Shown piece by piece: positions 22,036-32,692 of a DNA stretch of 64,000 nucleotides. Source of the DNA: Akebia trifoliata. Lineage: Eukaryota; Streptophyta; Magnoliopsida; Ranunculales; Lardizabalaceae. Each line of letters opens with the position of its first letter. Within the stretch, counting starts at the first letter, position 1. Made by a program: the position numbers and the translations under genes. Under the pieces are notes generated by a model, which was not told the DNA's origin, made no database searches, and saw only the letters and a program-made list of their open reading frames with translations. Location: assembly GCA_017979445.1 (NCBI GenBank), contig CM030706.1, forward strand, positions 22,151,884 to 22,215,883, written 5' to 3'.

Positions 22036-23110
22036 ATGGCATCTTGCAACACCAATGTTATCGCATTTGCTACTACTGAGAAAGGGAAGAAAATCTTTTC
22101 CCCCCAACTTTGAATCTACTCAGATTATCAATCGCAATCATCCTATAACACGAACAATGATGAAAACTAGTGGTTCCAAACTGGTTGAGCTTTTTGAGCA
22201 TCATTCCAAAAAGTGTGCCATAAAAATGACACTCACAACGAAGACATTGTGGGTAGACGTTGTGGAAGATGACTCATTAGATTCTGGATCCAATTCGAAG
22301 TCAAGCAAATGTTCGTCTAGATCTCTATCAACTACTTCCCTGTTGCAGACTCACACTTCCATCAAGAGTAGTGATAACAACTAAAGTACTAACAATGGAA
22401 GAACAAGTAGCCCAGTTAATAGACACCATCAATAAGTTGACAAAGATAATGGAAGAAAAGGACATTCAAATTGCCACCTTACTCAGCCGTTTGGAATAGA
22501 AGGAAAAAAAAGAATAAATCAAGTGTTGGACCCTCACATCCTCCAAGATTCATGCCCAAAACGTACATACCTCTGCACAAAGAAGAGCCACAAAGAATCT
22601 ATTCTGGCTCACAAAATGCTACGTGAAACCAACCACAAGGATTTTTCCCCTCGTTTTTTGTTCAACAACTGCAAGCAATGATCACTGTCATCATTTGCGC
22701 TCAGTATGGGGGCATGCCACAATCCTTATTGGTCTAATCCAAACCCTATACTCAATGCATTGAACAAATACATCTTCTGACAAGATCTCAACTGTCAAAA
22801 TTCCAATGGTTCAAGGGAAAAGACAACTCAAAATAACACATTGCCCATTTCGTCGAAACTTGCAACAATGTTGGTATTTTCAACGACTTTATGGTGAAAC
22901 AATTTGTTCGCTTCCTTTATTGAAATGCGTTCGATTGGTACACTGACTTGGAACCCAACTCAATAGATTAATGGGATCAACTTGAAAGAGTATATCAGGT
23001 TTTGCAGTTCCCAACGTTGCAAGGGATATGGGACGTGCGAGGTGATCAAATAGTAGCCCAAATATGCATACTAGGTAGGGAAGAGCCCCTCGAAACTAAG
23101 GGCCAACAAT
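22036..23110 (+). pseudogene. Tat-like gag pseudogene
   Basis: The frame begins ATGGCATCTTGC and breaks soon after. Recognisable pieces follow in changing frames: MEEQVAQLIDTINKLTKIME (possible coiled coil) near 22395, then HIAHFVETCNNVGIFNDFMV and FDWYTDLEPNSID near 22840-22970. These match the retrotransposon gag domain of plant Tat-type elements. At least six stops or frame changes are present. No zinc knuckle was found. Confidence 0.7.
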
Positions 23111-23239
23111 AGCAATTGCAGTGGGAGGGAAAGTGAGTTTGGAGAACCCCCGTGCCTAAAGAGTGTCTAGATGGTGGACATGGGAGGAGGCAGACAGATA
23201 GGAATAGGTGTAAAACTGGTATAAGAGGAATTGAAAAGA

Positions 23240-24726
23240 CTGAAAATTTTTCTAAAGAGGAATCGGGACATCTTTGCTTAATCCATAAAAGAGATGTTAA
23301 GAATCAGCCCAGAGGTGATCTACCACCACTTGAATGTGGAATCAACTTACAAACTAGTATAATAGAAGCCAAGGAGATTAGCACATCGGTTCAAAGAAGC
23401 AGTGAACGAAGAGGTAAACTGGCTAATCAGAGCAAGCTTCATCAAGGAGGTGCAGTTTCCTGAATGGATAGCAAATATCGTGGTAGTACCAAAAAAGAAT
23501 GGGAAAGTTAGAGTTTGTATTGACTTTACAAACTTGAGCAAGGCATGTCCCAATGATAGTTTTCTTATGCTAAAGATAAATCAGTTGGTAGATGCGACGT
23601 CGGACCACGAGAGATTGTCTTTCGTGGATGGCTATTCTTGCTACAATCAGATACAGCTCAGTCCGACAAATCAAGAGAAGGCAACCTTCATTACTGAGCA
23701 TGGGCTCTATTGCTATAGAGTTATTCCTTTTGGGTGAAGAATGCAAAGGCTACCTATCAAAGGCTAGTAACAGAACTCTTTAGGGATCTGTTAGGAAAAA
23801 CTGCAGATGTCTACATCGATGATCTACTGGAGAAAAGTAAGAGGAAAGAAGACTATGCTGCTGATCTAGAAGAAGTTTTTTCTCAAGTAAGAAAAGTTGG
23901 GATGAAGCTCAATCCGGAGAAGTGCGCTATCGCATTAACTTTAGGGAAGTTTTTAGGCTACTTGGTTACAAAGAGAGGTATAGAAGCCAACCCAGATCAG
24001 ATCAAAGCACAGCTAGAGATACCCTCCTCAAAAACGTAGAAACAAGTTTAGAAATTGACGAGAAGAGTAACAACCCTCAATTGGTTCATATCCAGGTCTT
24101 CGGATAAATGCAGACCATTGTACCAATTGTTACGAAAAAGTACCGGGTTCAAGTGGACGGAAAAATGTAAGCAAGCCTTCGTAGAACTGAAGAAGTACCT
24201 AAGCAAACCCCCCTATCCTCTCCAAGCCAGAGGTGGGAAAAGAATTGGGGTTGTACTTAGCCATTTCAGAATACCCACTCAATTCAGTCTTGGTCAGAGT
24301 TGGAATAGCAGCAGAACAACCCGTCTACTTCTTGAGCAAAACCTTTCCTAATGTAGAAACATGTTACTCTAGGCTTAAGAAAATGGGGTTAGCACTAGTC
24401 TACACAACGTTATGCCTATGACTGTATTTTCAGGCGCACCGAGTACAGGTCATTGCAGAGTACCCTTTGAAGTTTATCTTAAGAAAGACGGAGGGATCGG
24501 GCAGAATGGCAAAATGAGTTGTACAGCTAACGGAGTTTGGACTCGAGTATAAGTCTAGAGTTTCACTGAAAGACCAAGCAGTAGTAGATTTCTCGGTAGA
24601 GGAAAAGACAAATCTATTAGTAGAAGAATTGGAATATATTGAAGAAGGGCAAGAAGCACACAACAATCCTAGGTAGAAAGTTTACATGGATAGATCGTCG
24701 AACCTGAAAGGGTCAAGGATAGGAAT
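23240..24726 (+). pseudogene. Tat-like reverse transcriptase and RNase H (5' part), broken
   Basis: Fragments in shifting frames include a DIFA.SIKEM segment (normally DVFAW), then EEVNWLIRASFIKEVQFPEW, VPKKNGKVRVCIDFTNLSKA, VYIDDLLEKSKRKEDYAADL (YIDD replaces YxDD), MKLNPEKCAIAL and GIEANPDQIKAQ. The RNase H part is cut at 24726 by the inserted LTR. Stops occur at several places, for example near 23736 and 24037. It is inactive. Confidence 0.8.
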
Positions 24727-25939
24727 TGTCACGCCCCAAAAATTCAACCCGAATCCCCATGATTCCCAAGTTGAATTCCGAGGCATGATATAAAACCCAT
24801 GTCATGATAATCAATACATAAACTTAAATGACAAATAATATAACTATATGTCATACCTGATCATTGCTCAACAGAACAAACACGTATCCTCAAACATCAG
24901 AAACACTTGACATATATATAATAAACAGTAATGTCATACTATGGTGTTCATAATTACATAACCAAAAACGATAGCTAAAGACTTAAACCTAACTCTAGTT
25001 TAAGACTTATTACTAGTAATACCCATGCTCCACTCCTGGAAGCTTGGACTGATCATCTATAAGGCCCTGGCACTGAGTCTCCTCGGAAGGATCACCTAAA
25101 TCAGGTGCGCCTGAAATTTGTGATGTCGTAGGGGTGAGTAACAGGGGAGTTACCCAATAGGGGAATCTTACAATTCTAAATAACAGCATCCTATATGCAG
25201 TTTAAACATTCTAAGAATTCATAAATCATACATATTTGATATTCAACACAATTAAAAATAATTGAACACCGATGTCATAAAACTTAGTAGGAAATTAAAA
25301 CACTTAAAAATCTGAAGAAAACAATTGTTCATAATATAACATCAAATAATAGAGTACTATAATAGAGAGTTGAGGGTCACGACTGATGTGAACATCTCAG
25401 TCAAAATACGATTATTCCTATACTTCACCAGTGTGGAACCCACCGTTAGTTCCTGATTCTATGGCCAGCCTCTGCCATAATTTGGGTAACTGTTTTCCGG
25501 CTCAGGTTGGCCGTTGACCAAGGCCTTAAGAAACGGGCCAAATCAAGTAGGTCATTCTTTCTTGACTACTCTAAACTATTAATGATCATTAACTAGCCAT
25601 CTTCATCTATGCCAATCTGGCGTGCATGTGATCCTCGATATTCTCTATCAATCATACAACTATCTACATCTTGTTCTCTATTAAAGATAGAAAAGAAACT
25701 CCCGGATTCCTGTTGTGATGTTGTGTTCTTATGCATCCCATAATACATAAGAACTCAAACAACGCAACTGTTATCCTAGAATAACACGTCATTCCGGAAA
25801 TATCACAACATGTTATTCTTTATAGGTTTTCACAATCTCTTTAATAAATCACTAAAATACTACATATAAGTATTTATTTTCTTTTCAAAACGTAATGAAA
25901 AATAAAACATACACGTGTTTTAAATACCCAGTCCACTCT

Positions 25940-26110
25940 TAAATGTACAGTCTTATCTCTCTTTTCTTTTTCTTTCTTTCGTGTCTTACACGACCCTTAG
26001 TCGAAGCATTTCACTCATTCGTGTCTTACACAGTCTATGACTGAAGCATCACTTCATATTTTCTCTCCTTTTCGTGTCTTATACGGCATACGCCGAAGCA
26101 TCTCACTAAC
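25940..26110. repeat. Imperfect CGTGTCTTACACG repeats inside the solo LTR
   Basis: CGTGTCTTACACG or a variant recurs three times (near 25980, 26021 and 26072), each followed about 10 bp later by GAAGCAT. The unit is about 45 bp. Confidence 0.6.
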
Positions 26111-26320
26111 TGGATATTTTAAAAGCACGACATTCAATTGAGAACTCGTTCTCATATTTATTTTAATAAATTACTTTTCTACCCAATTTTTAATTAGAAA
26201 CATTTCTTGGAAATCCATCACTAAAATGATTAAAGTAAACTGTCCACCAGTTTAACTTATTCAAAAATCATGTATATTTACAAAAATGTGAACAAAATAT
26301 GTATTGTGTAAAAAAAAAAT

Positions 26321-26633
26321 AGCAACTTATATAGTTGCTGTATTTTCTTTTTGACAAGTACAAAATACGTATAAAATACGTATTAAGTACTTATAAAATA
26401 CGTATAAATTAACAAATATTTTTTTAGCATGAAACTAAAGTAAACATAGTAATATATTATATAAAAACAGCAACTTTTATAGTTGCTGTATTTATATTTA
26501 ATACGTATAAATACGTATAACGTACGTATAAACACGTATAACGTACGTATAAAGCAACCATTTTTTTTTATTCTATCCAACAATCATGGTGTCAATTTAA
26601 TACAAAAATAACAGCAACTTTCATAGTTGCTGT
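26321..26633. repeat. Three hairpins ACAGCAACT-n5-AGTTGCTGT with TACGTATAA spacers
   Basis: Near-identical palindromes lie at 26321-26340, 26467-26489 and 26611-26633. Arms AGCAACT / AGTTGCT flank a 5-nt loop. Between them TACGTATAA-type motifs repeat about ten times. Spacing is about 145 bp, so this is a decayed tandem repeat of a hairpin unit. Confidence 0.85.
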
Positions 26634-26935
26634 ATTTTATTTTTAGCATGTATATTACGTATAAAACATGTATAAATCAATCACAAACATGTAAGAATTC
26701 CTTTAAAGAAAATACCAAATACTAGCATGCTTTAAAATCATAAAAACACTAATATAAATATGTATAAATAATATGCATGTTGTTAAAAAAATTTACAAAA
26801 CAATTTTAACTTTAAAATTTCTAAATCAAAATTATTTTTAAAAACAAAACAAATCCAATTTTTACAACTATAAAATCAGCATTATACATATATATTTTTG
26901 CTAAAACTATTATAAATAGTTGCAAGGGCCTACCT

Positions 26936-27015
26936 TATTTCTTTTCCTTTCTTCTTTCTTTCTCTCTCTTTCTTTCTTCTCTCTTCTTCTTTCTTTCTTT
27001 TCTCTTCTTTCTTTG
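26936..27015. repeat. Polypyrimidine tract
   Basis: About 80 bp of TTTC/CTTC repeats lie on the plus strand inside the solo LTR. Confidence 0.9.
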
Positions 27016-27147
27016 TGTAAAGAAAATGAAACAACTAAAAAAATCAGCTAATATCTTTATTTGATATTTTTTTTAAAAATATCAAGATATTTTAAATATC
27101 TAGATATTACAAAATTCTAATTCTTTTAGAATTTCTTAAAATATCTT

Positions 27148-27262
27148 AGTCAATTTGACTTAGTCAAAGTTGTTTGACTAGTCAACAATAATTGACTTGA
27201 CTTGACTCGAGTCAACCATAGTTGACTTGACTTGAGTCAACTTTAGTTGACTTAGTCAACAT
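27148..27262. repeat. TTGACT/AGTCAA inverted-repeat cluster
   Basis: More than ten TTGACT or AGTCAA hexamers occur in about 115 bp. They contain the W-box core TTGAC known as a WRKY binding site, so a stress-responsive LTR promoter is possible but only inferred. Confidence 0.6.
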
Positions 27263-27286
27263 TTTTTTTTTAAACATTACAGGAAT

Positions 27287-27660
27287 GGTGTTAATTACTC
27301 CAGATGGATTCAGGATAGAAAAGACGATTAGACTGGGATTTAGGGCGTCGAACAATTAAGCGGAATATGAGGCAATGCTACTCGACCTCAATTATTGAGC
27401 AGGTTTGGGGGTAATTTAGGCTACAGTCTATAGTGACTCACAGTTAGTAGTCAATCACGTCAACGGAACGTTCGAAGCACGAGAACCCAGAATGTAACTT
27501 TACTTGGAGAAAATCAAGTTTGCCATGCTTCGAGTCGAAGAGATCAAAGTAGAGCACATACCTCGAACAGACAACAGGCATGCGGATGCCTTAGCCTACA
27601 TAGCCTTGATGCTAGCAGGGTGGGACAAGAGAAAATTGCCACTAGGTTACTAGGAGCGTC
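27287..27660 (+). pseudogene. Tat-like RNase H, 3' part
   Basis: Downstream of the inserted LTR, VLITPDGFRIEKTIRLGF, the AEYEAMLLDL segment, YSDSQLVVNHVNGTFEAR and EHIPRTDNRHADALAYIA give RNase H motifs in one frame with a few stops. The order continues from the fragment before 24727. Confidence 0.8.
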
Positions 27661-27819
27661 CTACGATAGACGAATCGGAATCGATCAGCGTGGTCGCAGT
27701 GATAAGAGACCAAGAGTAGATGAACCCAATCCTAACCTTCCTATAGTGAGGGGAGCTGCCCAGTGATCCCAAGGAAGCCAAATGAGTCAAGAGCAAAGTA
27801 AAGGAGTACACTTTCCTAA

Positions 27820-28570
27820 ACGGAATTTTGTATAGGAAGTATGTTGGAGGGCCACTCATGTGTTGCTTAGCACCAAAGGAGGTAAAGAATGTGTTGAGCA
27901 AGATCCATGAAGGGGATTGTGGAAACCACTCGGGGGGGCGAAGTCATTGGCCCATAAAGTACTCTCTCAAGGGTATTTTTGACCTTACCTATAGAAAGAC
28001 GCAGCACTACACGTCAAGTACTGTGACAGTTGCCAAAGACACAAAAAGATAATTCGGTAGTCGGTAATGCAGATTAATTCCCTTGTCAGCTCTTTAGCCC
28101 TTGGCTGTTTGCACAACGGGGAATTAATTTAATAAGCCCACTGCCTAGGGCACCAGGTACTCTGACTTTCCTGCTAGTGGTGATAGATTATTTCACCAAG
28201 TGGGCGAAAGCACTCCCTCTGGTCAAAATACGCCAGCAGAAAGTCTAGAAGTTCTTATAGGAGAACATCATCTGCAGATTCGGCTTGCCACACACAATAG
28301 TCTTAGATAATTAGAGACAATTTATGGATGACCAGATCAGAGATTTTTGCAAAGAGCACAGGATAATACAATTATTTTCCACGCCGCAATACTCATAGGG
28401 CAACGGACAAGCTGAAGTTACCAATAAGGTGCTAATAAACACTCTAAAGAAGAGGTTGGGAGAAGTGAAAGGAAGATAGACAACAGTCTTATATAGTGTG
28501 TTATGGGCATACCGAACAACTACCAGAACCTCCACAGGGATATCATCATTCTCCATGCCCTATGGCATAG
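27820..28570 (+). pseudogene. Tat-like integrase core, broken
   Basis: A degraded zinc-binding region (YVGGPLMCCLAPKEVKNVLS, HEGDCGNHSG) precedes an rve core. The core is recognisable only in pieces, such as VIDYFTKWAKALPL near 28170, a GNGQAEVTNKV-like block near 28400 and the AYRTTTRTSTG block near 28510. Multiple stops and shifts are present. I could not confirm an intact DDE triad. Confidence 0.65.
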
Positions 28571-28692
28571 AGGTAGTGATCCCTACAGAAAATAGCTTCC
28601 CTACGGTAAGATCCAGGATAGTACAGATCGACTAGAACTACAAATAGAGGATTGTGGAACTGGATTTGTTGGAAGAGAAGTGAGAGGCAACA

Positions 28693-28956
28693 TTGGCAAT
28701 GCTAGAGCATTATCACAAGAAGTTGCAAAGCTACTTCAACAAGAAAATCTGCCAAAGGCAACTTAACGAAGGAGATTTAATGTTGTGTAGGGTATTCCAG
28801 AATACTGAAGAGCAAAATAGTGGCAAGTTGGGCGCTAACTGGAAATGGCCATATAGAGTAGCAAAGGTAGGTCAAATCTATTACTTGATAATGATGTCCG
28901 ATCAAGAGCTATCTAGATCGTGGAATGCATGTAATCTGAAAAGGTATTATCAATAA
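28693..28956 (+). pseudogene. Tat-like integrase C-terminal domain
   Basis: The frame includes HYHKKLQSYFNKKI, LNEGDLMLCRVF, GKLGANWKWPYRV and ends WNACNLKRYYQ before TAA at 28954-28956, typical of the integrase tail in plant Tat-type elements. It is the best-preserved piece of this element. Confidence 0.8.
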
Positions 28957-29008
28957 ATAATATTTGTTGATTGCTATTAATTTATGCGTAGGAATTAGCA
29001 CTGGAGAG

Positions 29009-29260
29009 GGATCCCACATGAATCTGGGCCTACGTGGGCCTTTTTTACCTTAATTGACAAAGTAAGAAGCTGGTCGGGGCCCAACTCTAACATAAGTAAT
29101 AAAAGCACTAATGTCGATGCCACCTGGATCCGCACCTACATGGGCCTTCTCTACTTTAATTGGCAAAGTAAAAAACTGGTCAAGATCCTATTCTGCCACG
29201 AGTTTCAAGAGCACTTAAGTTGGATCCCACCTGGATCCGGGCCTACGTGGGTCTTGATGT
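29009..29260 (+). repeat. ~106-bp tandem repeat after Tat pol
   Basis: Units begin at about 29010, 29116 and 29223 with GATCCCACATGAATC-like, GATGCCACCTGGATC and GATCCCACCTGGATC, each followed by CCTACGTGGG or a variant. There are about 2.3 copies. Tandem arrays between pol and the 3' LTR are usual in Tat/Ogre elements. Confidence 0.75.
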
Positions 29261-29339
29261 ACCGATTACCACAGTTACCTAGGAGAACGAAGAAGTTCTC
29301 CCGCTCCCCCCCGAAAGGTTGGGCATGGTTGACGCCCAA

Positions 29340-29830
29340 GAGTATGCAGCTTTGGTAGAAATCGTAACCAATGCAGTGTCTCAATTCGAAGAGGAGATGA
29401 CAAAGGAGGTTTAAAAATTAGAAATGATTAATCTAGAAAATAGTGGGAACGAATGCCCTACCTTCATAAAAGCAAGGTTGTCTAATGAAGAGATGGAAGA
29501 ATCATGGTTTTAAAACTCGGTTTCACCTCTAGTCTCTCATCCATGCCAGATATTGAGTCGTCTCGAACAAGTTTTCTAATACGTTTGAGATGTCTAGTCC
29601 AAAAATTTGGAAAAAAACGTGGGGTATTAAATCTTGTTGTAAAAATTGACTTGTGCATCCATCTCATTTATGCCTAATACTGAGACAACTCGGATAATAC
29701 ATCTTGGTCTCGGACAAGTTTTGAAACCATGGGAAGAATTGATGTTTCTATTAAGATAAATATGGATGTTTTTGCATGGATGTACGAAAAGATGCCTGAG
29801 TTAAACAAGCAGTTGGAAACATAGTCTAAA
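29340..29830 (+). pseudogene. Second Tat-like pol fragment (pre-RT region) split by a MITE
   Basis: Before the MITE the frame reads VTNAVSQFEEEMTKE and ECPTFIKARLSNEEM. After it, MDVFAWMYEKMPELNK follows, the DVFAW motif just upstream of RT in plant gypsy elements. The order does not continue the element at 21290-29260, so this is a separate copy or a rearranged piece. Confidence 0.65.
29503..29731. mobile_element. MITE with 8-bp TSD GGAAGAAT
   Basis: The 229-bp element has inverted ends CATGGTTTTAAAACT and CATGGTTTCAAAACT (14 of 15 match). GGAAGAAT lies on both sides (29495-29502, 29732-29739). It splits a gypsy pol fragment and has no coding region. Confidence 0.85.
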
Positions 29831-29831
29831 C

Positions 29832-30276
29832 ATGGCAAAATGATTGAAACCAATCAGACTACCCCCTTCTCCTCTATCGCTCCTCCTGATGAGAACCCTT
29901 ACATTCCTATGCTGAAGGTGGTTTTTGTTGATAATGCTTTGAAAATTAAGTCTGTAAATAAATCCACAAAGTTTTAGCTTTGTTGGGTGAATCTCTCATA
30001 CATTTGCCTTCAATCATTACCTATTGATAAATCCATATCACTTTCAAAGACCACACATGGGGAATGGAGGCTTCTCTTTTGTGAAAATCAAATTGTACCA
30101 AATCGTATGCCCTCTCTCTTAGTGTATGGATCTAGTCAGTAGACAAGTATCTTATCAACCTATAATAAACCTATAATAAACTAGATGATATGAACTCAAC
30201 AAATTATAACACAACTGGGGAAGGAAAGATTTTTCGAAAAATGTGTTATGTCAACTTCACATCCAAGACTTCTTAT
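29832..30276. other. Unassigned stretch
   Basis: This may continue the Tat-like fragment, but I recognise nothing beyond it. Confidence 0.35.
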
Positions 30277-30884
30277 TAAGGCTGCGACTTGGGCGGGCTG
30301 ATCCAAACTCAACCCGGGCTCAACATGACTGATGAGAGAGCCTGGGCCGAATTATGTAGAAGATGCGATGAGCCTGGGTTAGAATATCTCAACCCTATTT
30401 CAATTGGGGTTGAACTCTGGTTGAGGGTACAAGCAACCCGAGTCAATCTGAACCCGATGCTATATATTTCTATATTAGTTATAGACTTTTTATTTAATTT
30501 TTTTATTCCATCTCATTATTATGACTTGTCGACAATTAGTAAATATTAATGTGAACTTTCATTTAGTATGGTTTGTCTAAATATTCTCTCAATGATGGAT
30601 TTGAAGGTGGTTTGTAATTTTATTTACTAGTAGTTCAGTTTTTGTTGTTGTACTATTTTTTTAATATAAAATTTATTTGCTACTCAAAACGAAATTAGTG
30701 TTATACAACGAGCCCAACTCACCCAATTCGACAAAACAGACCAAAATTACCTAACTTAGACTCAACCCCATTTTACAAGACCAAGCTCGGGTTGTGAGCT
30801 TAGAGGCCCAATGGTCGGGTTGAAGGTTCTACTACTTGGGTTGAGCTTGGGTTTACCCTTCAACCCACCCAGGTTGCAACCCTA
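30277..30884. mobile_element. hAT-type MITE-like element
   Basis: The ends TAAGGCTGCGACTTGGGCGG and, reversed, TAGGGTTGCAACCTGGGTGG are imperfect inverted repeats. The flanks CTTCTTAT and CTCCTTGT match at 6 of 8 positions, a worn TSD. The interior is rich in AACCCGGGCTC-like words. No protein is encoded; the frame at 30289-30549 is incidental. Confidence 0.65.
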
Positions 30885-30892
30885 CTCCTTGT

Positions 30893-31740
30893 ATACCACT
30901 AATTGATTTTAGACCTCGATCCAATAGTTTGTGACAATACTTATTATTATTATTATTGTACTTCTTGGATAACACTAAATATTTGGGGAGGAAACCTATA
31001 TTTTTCAAAACTATTAGGTTAAGAATTTTTGCAATCTCCTTGAAGTCTTAAGCAAAGGATTGCTTGCCAAAGAACTTTGAAGTTCCAATCAGAGAATGAG
31101 TTATGTAATATTTAAACCTTCATAAAGAGAAATGAATGAGAGTGCCCTTGCCTTACTAAGTAAGGATGTAATTAAGAGTTCTTGGGCTCACCTCTTGACA
31201 TGCAGAAACATGATCTGATGCTATTCTATGCATTTGAAGGAAAAAAATTTTAATTTTTCTTTTCGGCCATTGAAATTCCCTTTTAAGTTTGGAGTTATGT
31301 GGAAGTTCGATAGCCTTTCATTTTCAAGACCTTAGATCTAGTTCAAAAGAATTTATTTATTTATTTATTTATTTTTACTTTTTTAAGGTGGAGGGGAGGG
31401 GGGGATTTGAATTTAGGGATGAAACTTAGAGGGCTGTGGTTATGGATTTCTGATGTGATAATCTATCTAAGCAAAAGGTCCCTTAGTAAAGTTCAAAATC
31501 TTACTATGTTTGTAAGGAAAGGGTTTGACATTGAATAAGTTCTCTCATTATTTACATCCCTAATCATGAAATGTCATGTTGGTACTTTTTAGCAATTAAG
31601 TATGGATCTCTTGGGATTTTTGTATGACCTTTTCGGATTTCCTTTGAATTCCTTCAATCTTTTATTATATCTCATTAATTTCTTTTGACCTTCAGCGTTC
31701 AGTCGCCATCCATATTCCCCAAAGATGGTTATGGGGTTTG
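30893..31740. other. Intergenic DNA upstream of GT14 gene
   Basis: I see no gene. Low-complexity runs include (TAT)n near 30940 and (TTTA)n near 31345-31375, plus a G-rich run near 31390-31404. Confidence 0.5.
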
Positions 31741-31900
31741 ATCATTGACCAAAACCATTATAGCTAGGTAGGGCCCCTTCTATAAATATCCTTTTTTTTT
31801 TAAGGTTTGTAGGTCTAATTAGTTGATGTGTATCTCGATACAACATATGTGCGTTTGGGATGAAATCATCTCGCATATAGAACCCAAAAAAAAAAAAAAG

Positions 31901-31913
31901 TATATATATAAAT
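31901..31913 (+). promoter_or_regulatory. Possible TATA box of GT14 gene
   Basis: TATATATATAAAT lies about 230 bp before the start codon and is followed by CT-rich sequence fitting a plant 5' UTR. A second candidate is TATAAATA near 31781. Neither is proven. Confidence 0.3.
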
Positions 31914-32140
31914 GTACATCTATCCATAATTTGTGGAAAAAAAGTCCACCCGAGCACATGCAAACTTTCTTAACTTACGTTATAAGCCTTTTCATGTGGC
32001 TTTAGTAACTAAAGCAATGATCTCGTGTCCTCTCTCTAGCTTCTCCTTTCAAATTAAGTTTCAAACTATTTAGACTCTTTCAAGTTCAACTACTCTTTGA
32101 ACAGCTTTCATCTTTCTTCTTCTCTCTAACTACGTAGAAA

Positions 32141-32692
32141 ATGAAGAAAGAACAACATTCACTTCCCTCCATTGCCAAGCTCTTCAATACCCATTTACAA
32201 CTAAACTTTGTCATCCATTTACTTTTCTTCATTATTGGTTTAACCCTTGGAATCATATCTAGTTTCTATCTCAAAAATTTCTATTTTAGTTTACAAACCA
32301 CAACAACATTTACAACTCCCTCACTGCCACAATCACCACCACCACCACGACTAGTGCCGCTGTCACCATCTTCATCATTATCTTTTCCATCAAATGGAAG
32401 TAGTAGAATAGCATTTAAAGAATATCATCCATCTTTGATGCACAATATGGATGACTTTGAGTTGTTTTGGAGGGCATCTATGTCTCCAAAGATTGAAGGT
32501 TTCCCTTATAAGCATGTCCCTAAGGTTGCATTCATGTTCTTAACAAAAGGACCATTGCCATTGGCTCCTCTATGGGAGAAGTTCTTCAAAGGTTATGAAG
32601 AGCTTTATTCAATTTACGTGCATCCTCATCCTTCTTTCAATGAGACTTTAACTGAAAATTCCATTTTTTATGGTCGAAGGATCCCAAGCAAG
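32141..32692 (+). CDS. GT14 gene exon 1
   Basis: It encodes the signal anchor, stem and first part of the catalytic domain, ending at residue 184 (GRRIPSK) before GTGAGT. Reading on would add 16 intron-derived residues and stop at 32743. Confidence 0.92.

Larger units (their letters stand above)
24727..27281 (+). mobile_element. Solo-LTR-like insertion, 2555 bp, TSD GGAAT
   Basis: It begins TGTCACGCCCCAAAAATTC and ends AAACATTACA, with TG..CA ends and perfect flanking GGAAT (24722-24726, 27282-27286). No gag or pol motif is visible. The size and the GTAGGGGTGAGTAACAGGGG-like block near 25129 recall long plant gypsy LTRs. It separates the two halves of the Tat RNase H, and the reading continues when the insert and one TSD copy are skipped. 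Confidence 0.85.
21290..29260 (+). mobile_element. Decayed Ty3/gypsy element, Tat-like, split by a solo LTR
   Basis: In order: probable 5' LTR remainder (to about 21957), primer-site-like GCTCATCCGGTGGGACAATC, broken gag, protease/RT, RNase H, integrase, integrase C-terminus ending LKRYYQ, and a tandem array before the expected 3' LTR. Every coding part has stops and frameshifts. The gag phrase ending in FDWYTDLEPNSID and the integrase tail resemble plant Tat/Ogre-type elements. No 3' LTR is recognisable. A 2555-bp insert with an exact TSD divides the RNase H domain. Confidence 0.75.

Noticed and set aside
26321..26633. CRISPR-like spaced palindromic repeats
   Set aside because: Only three copies with related, AT-rich spacers in a plant LTR; these are decayed tandem repeats.
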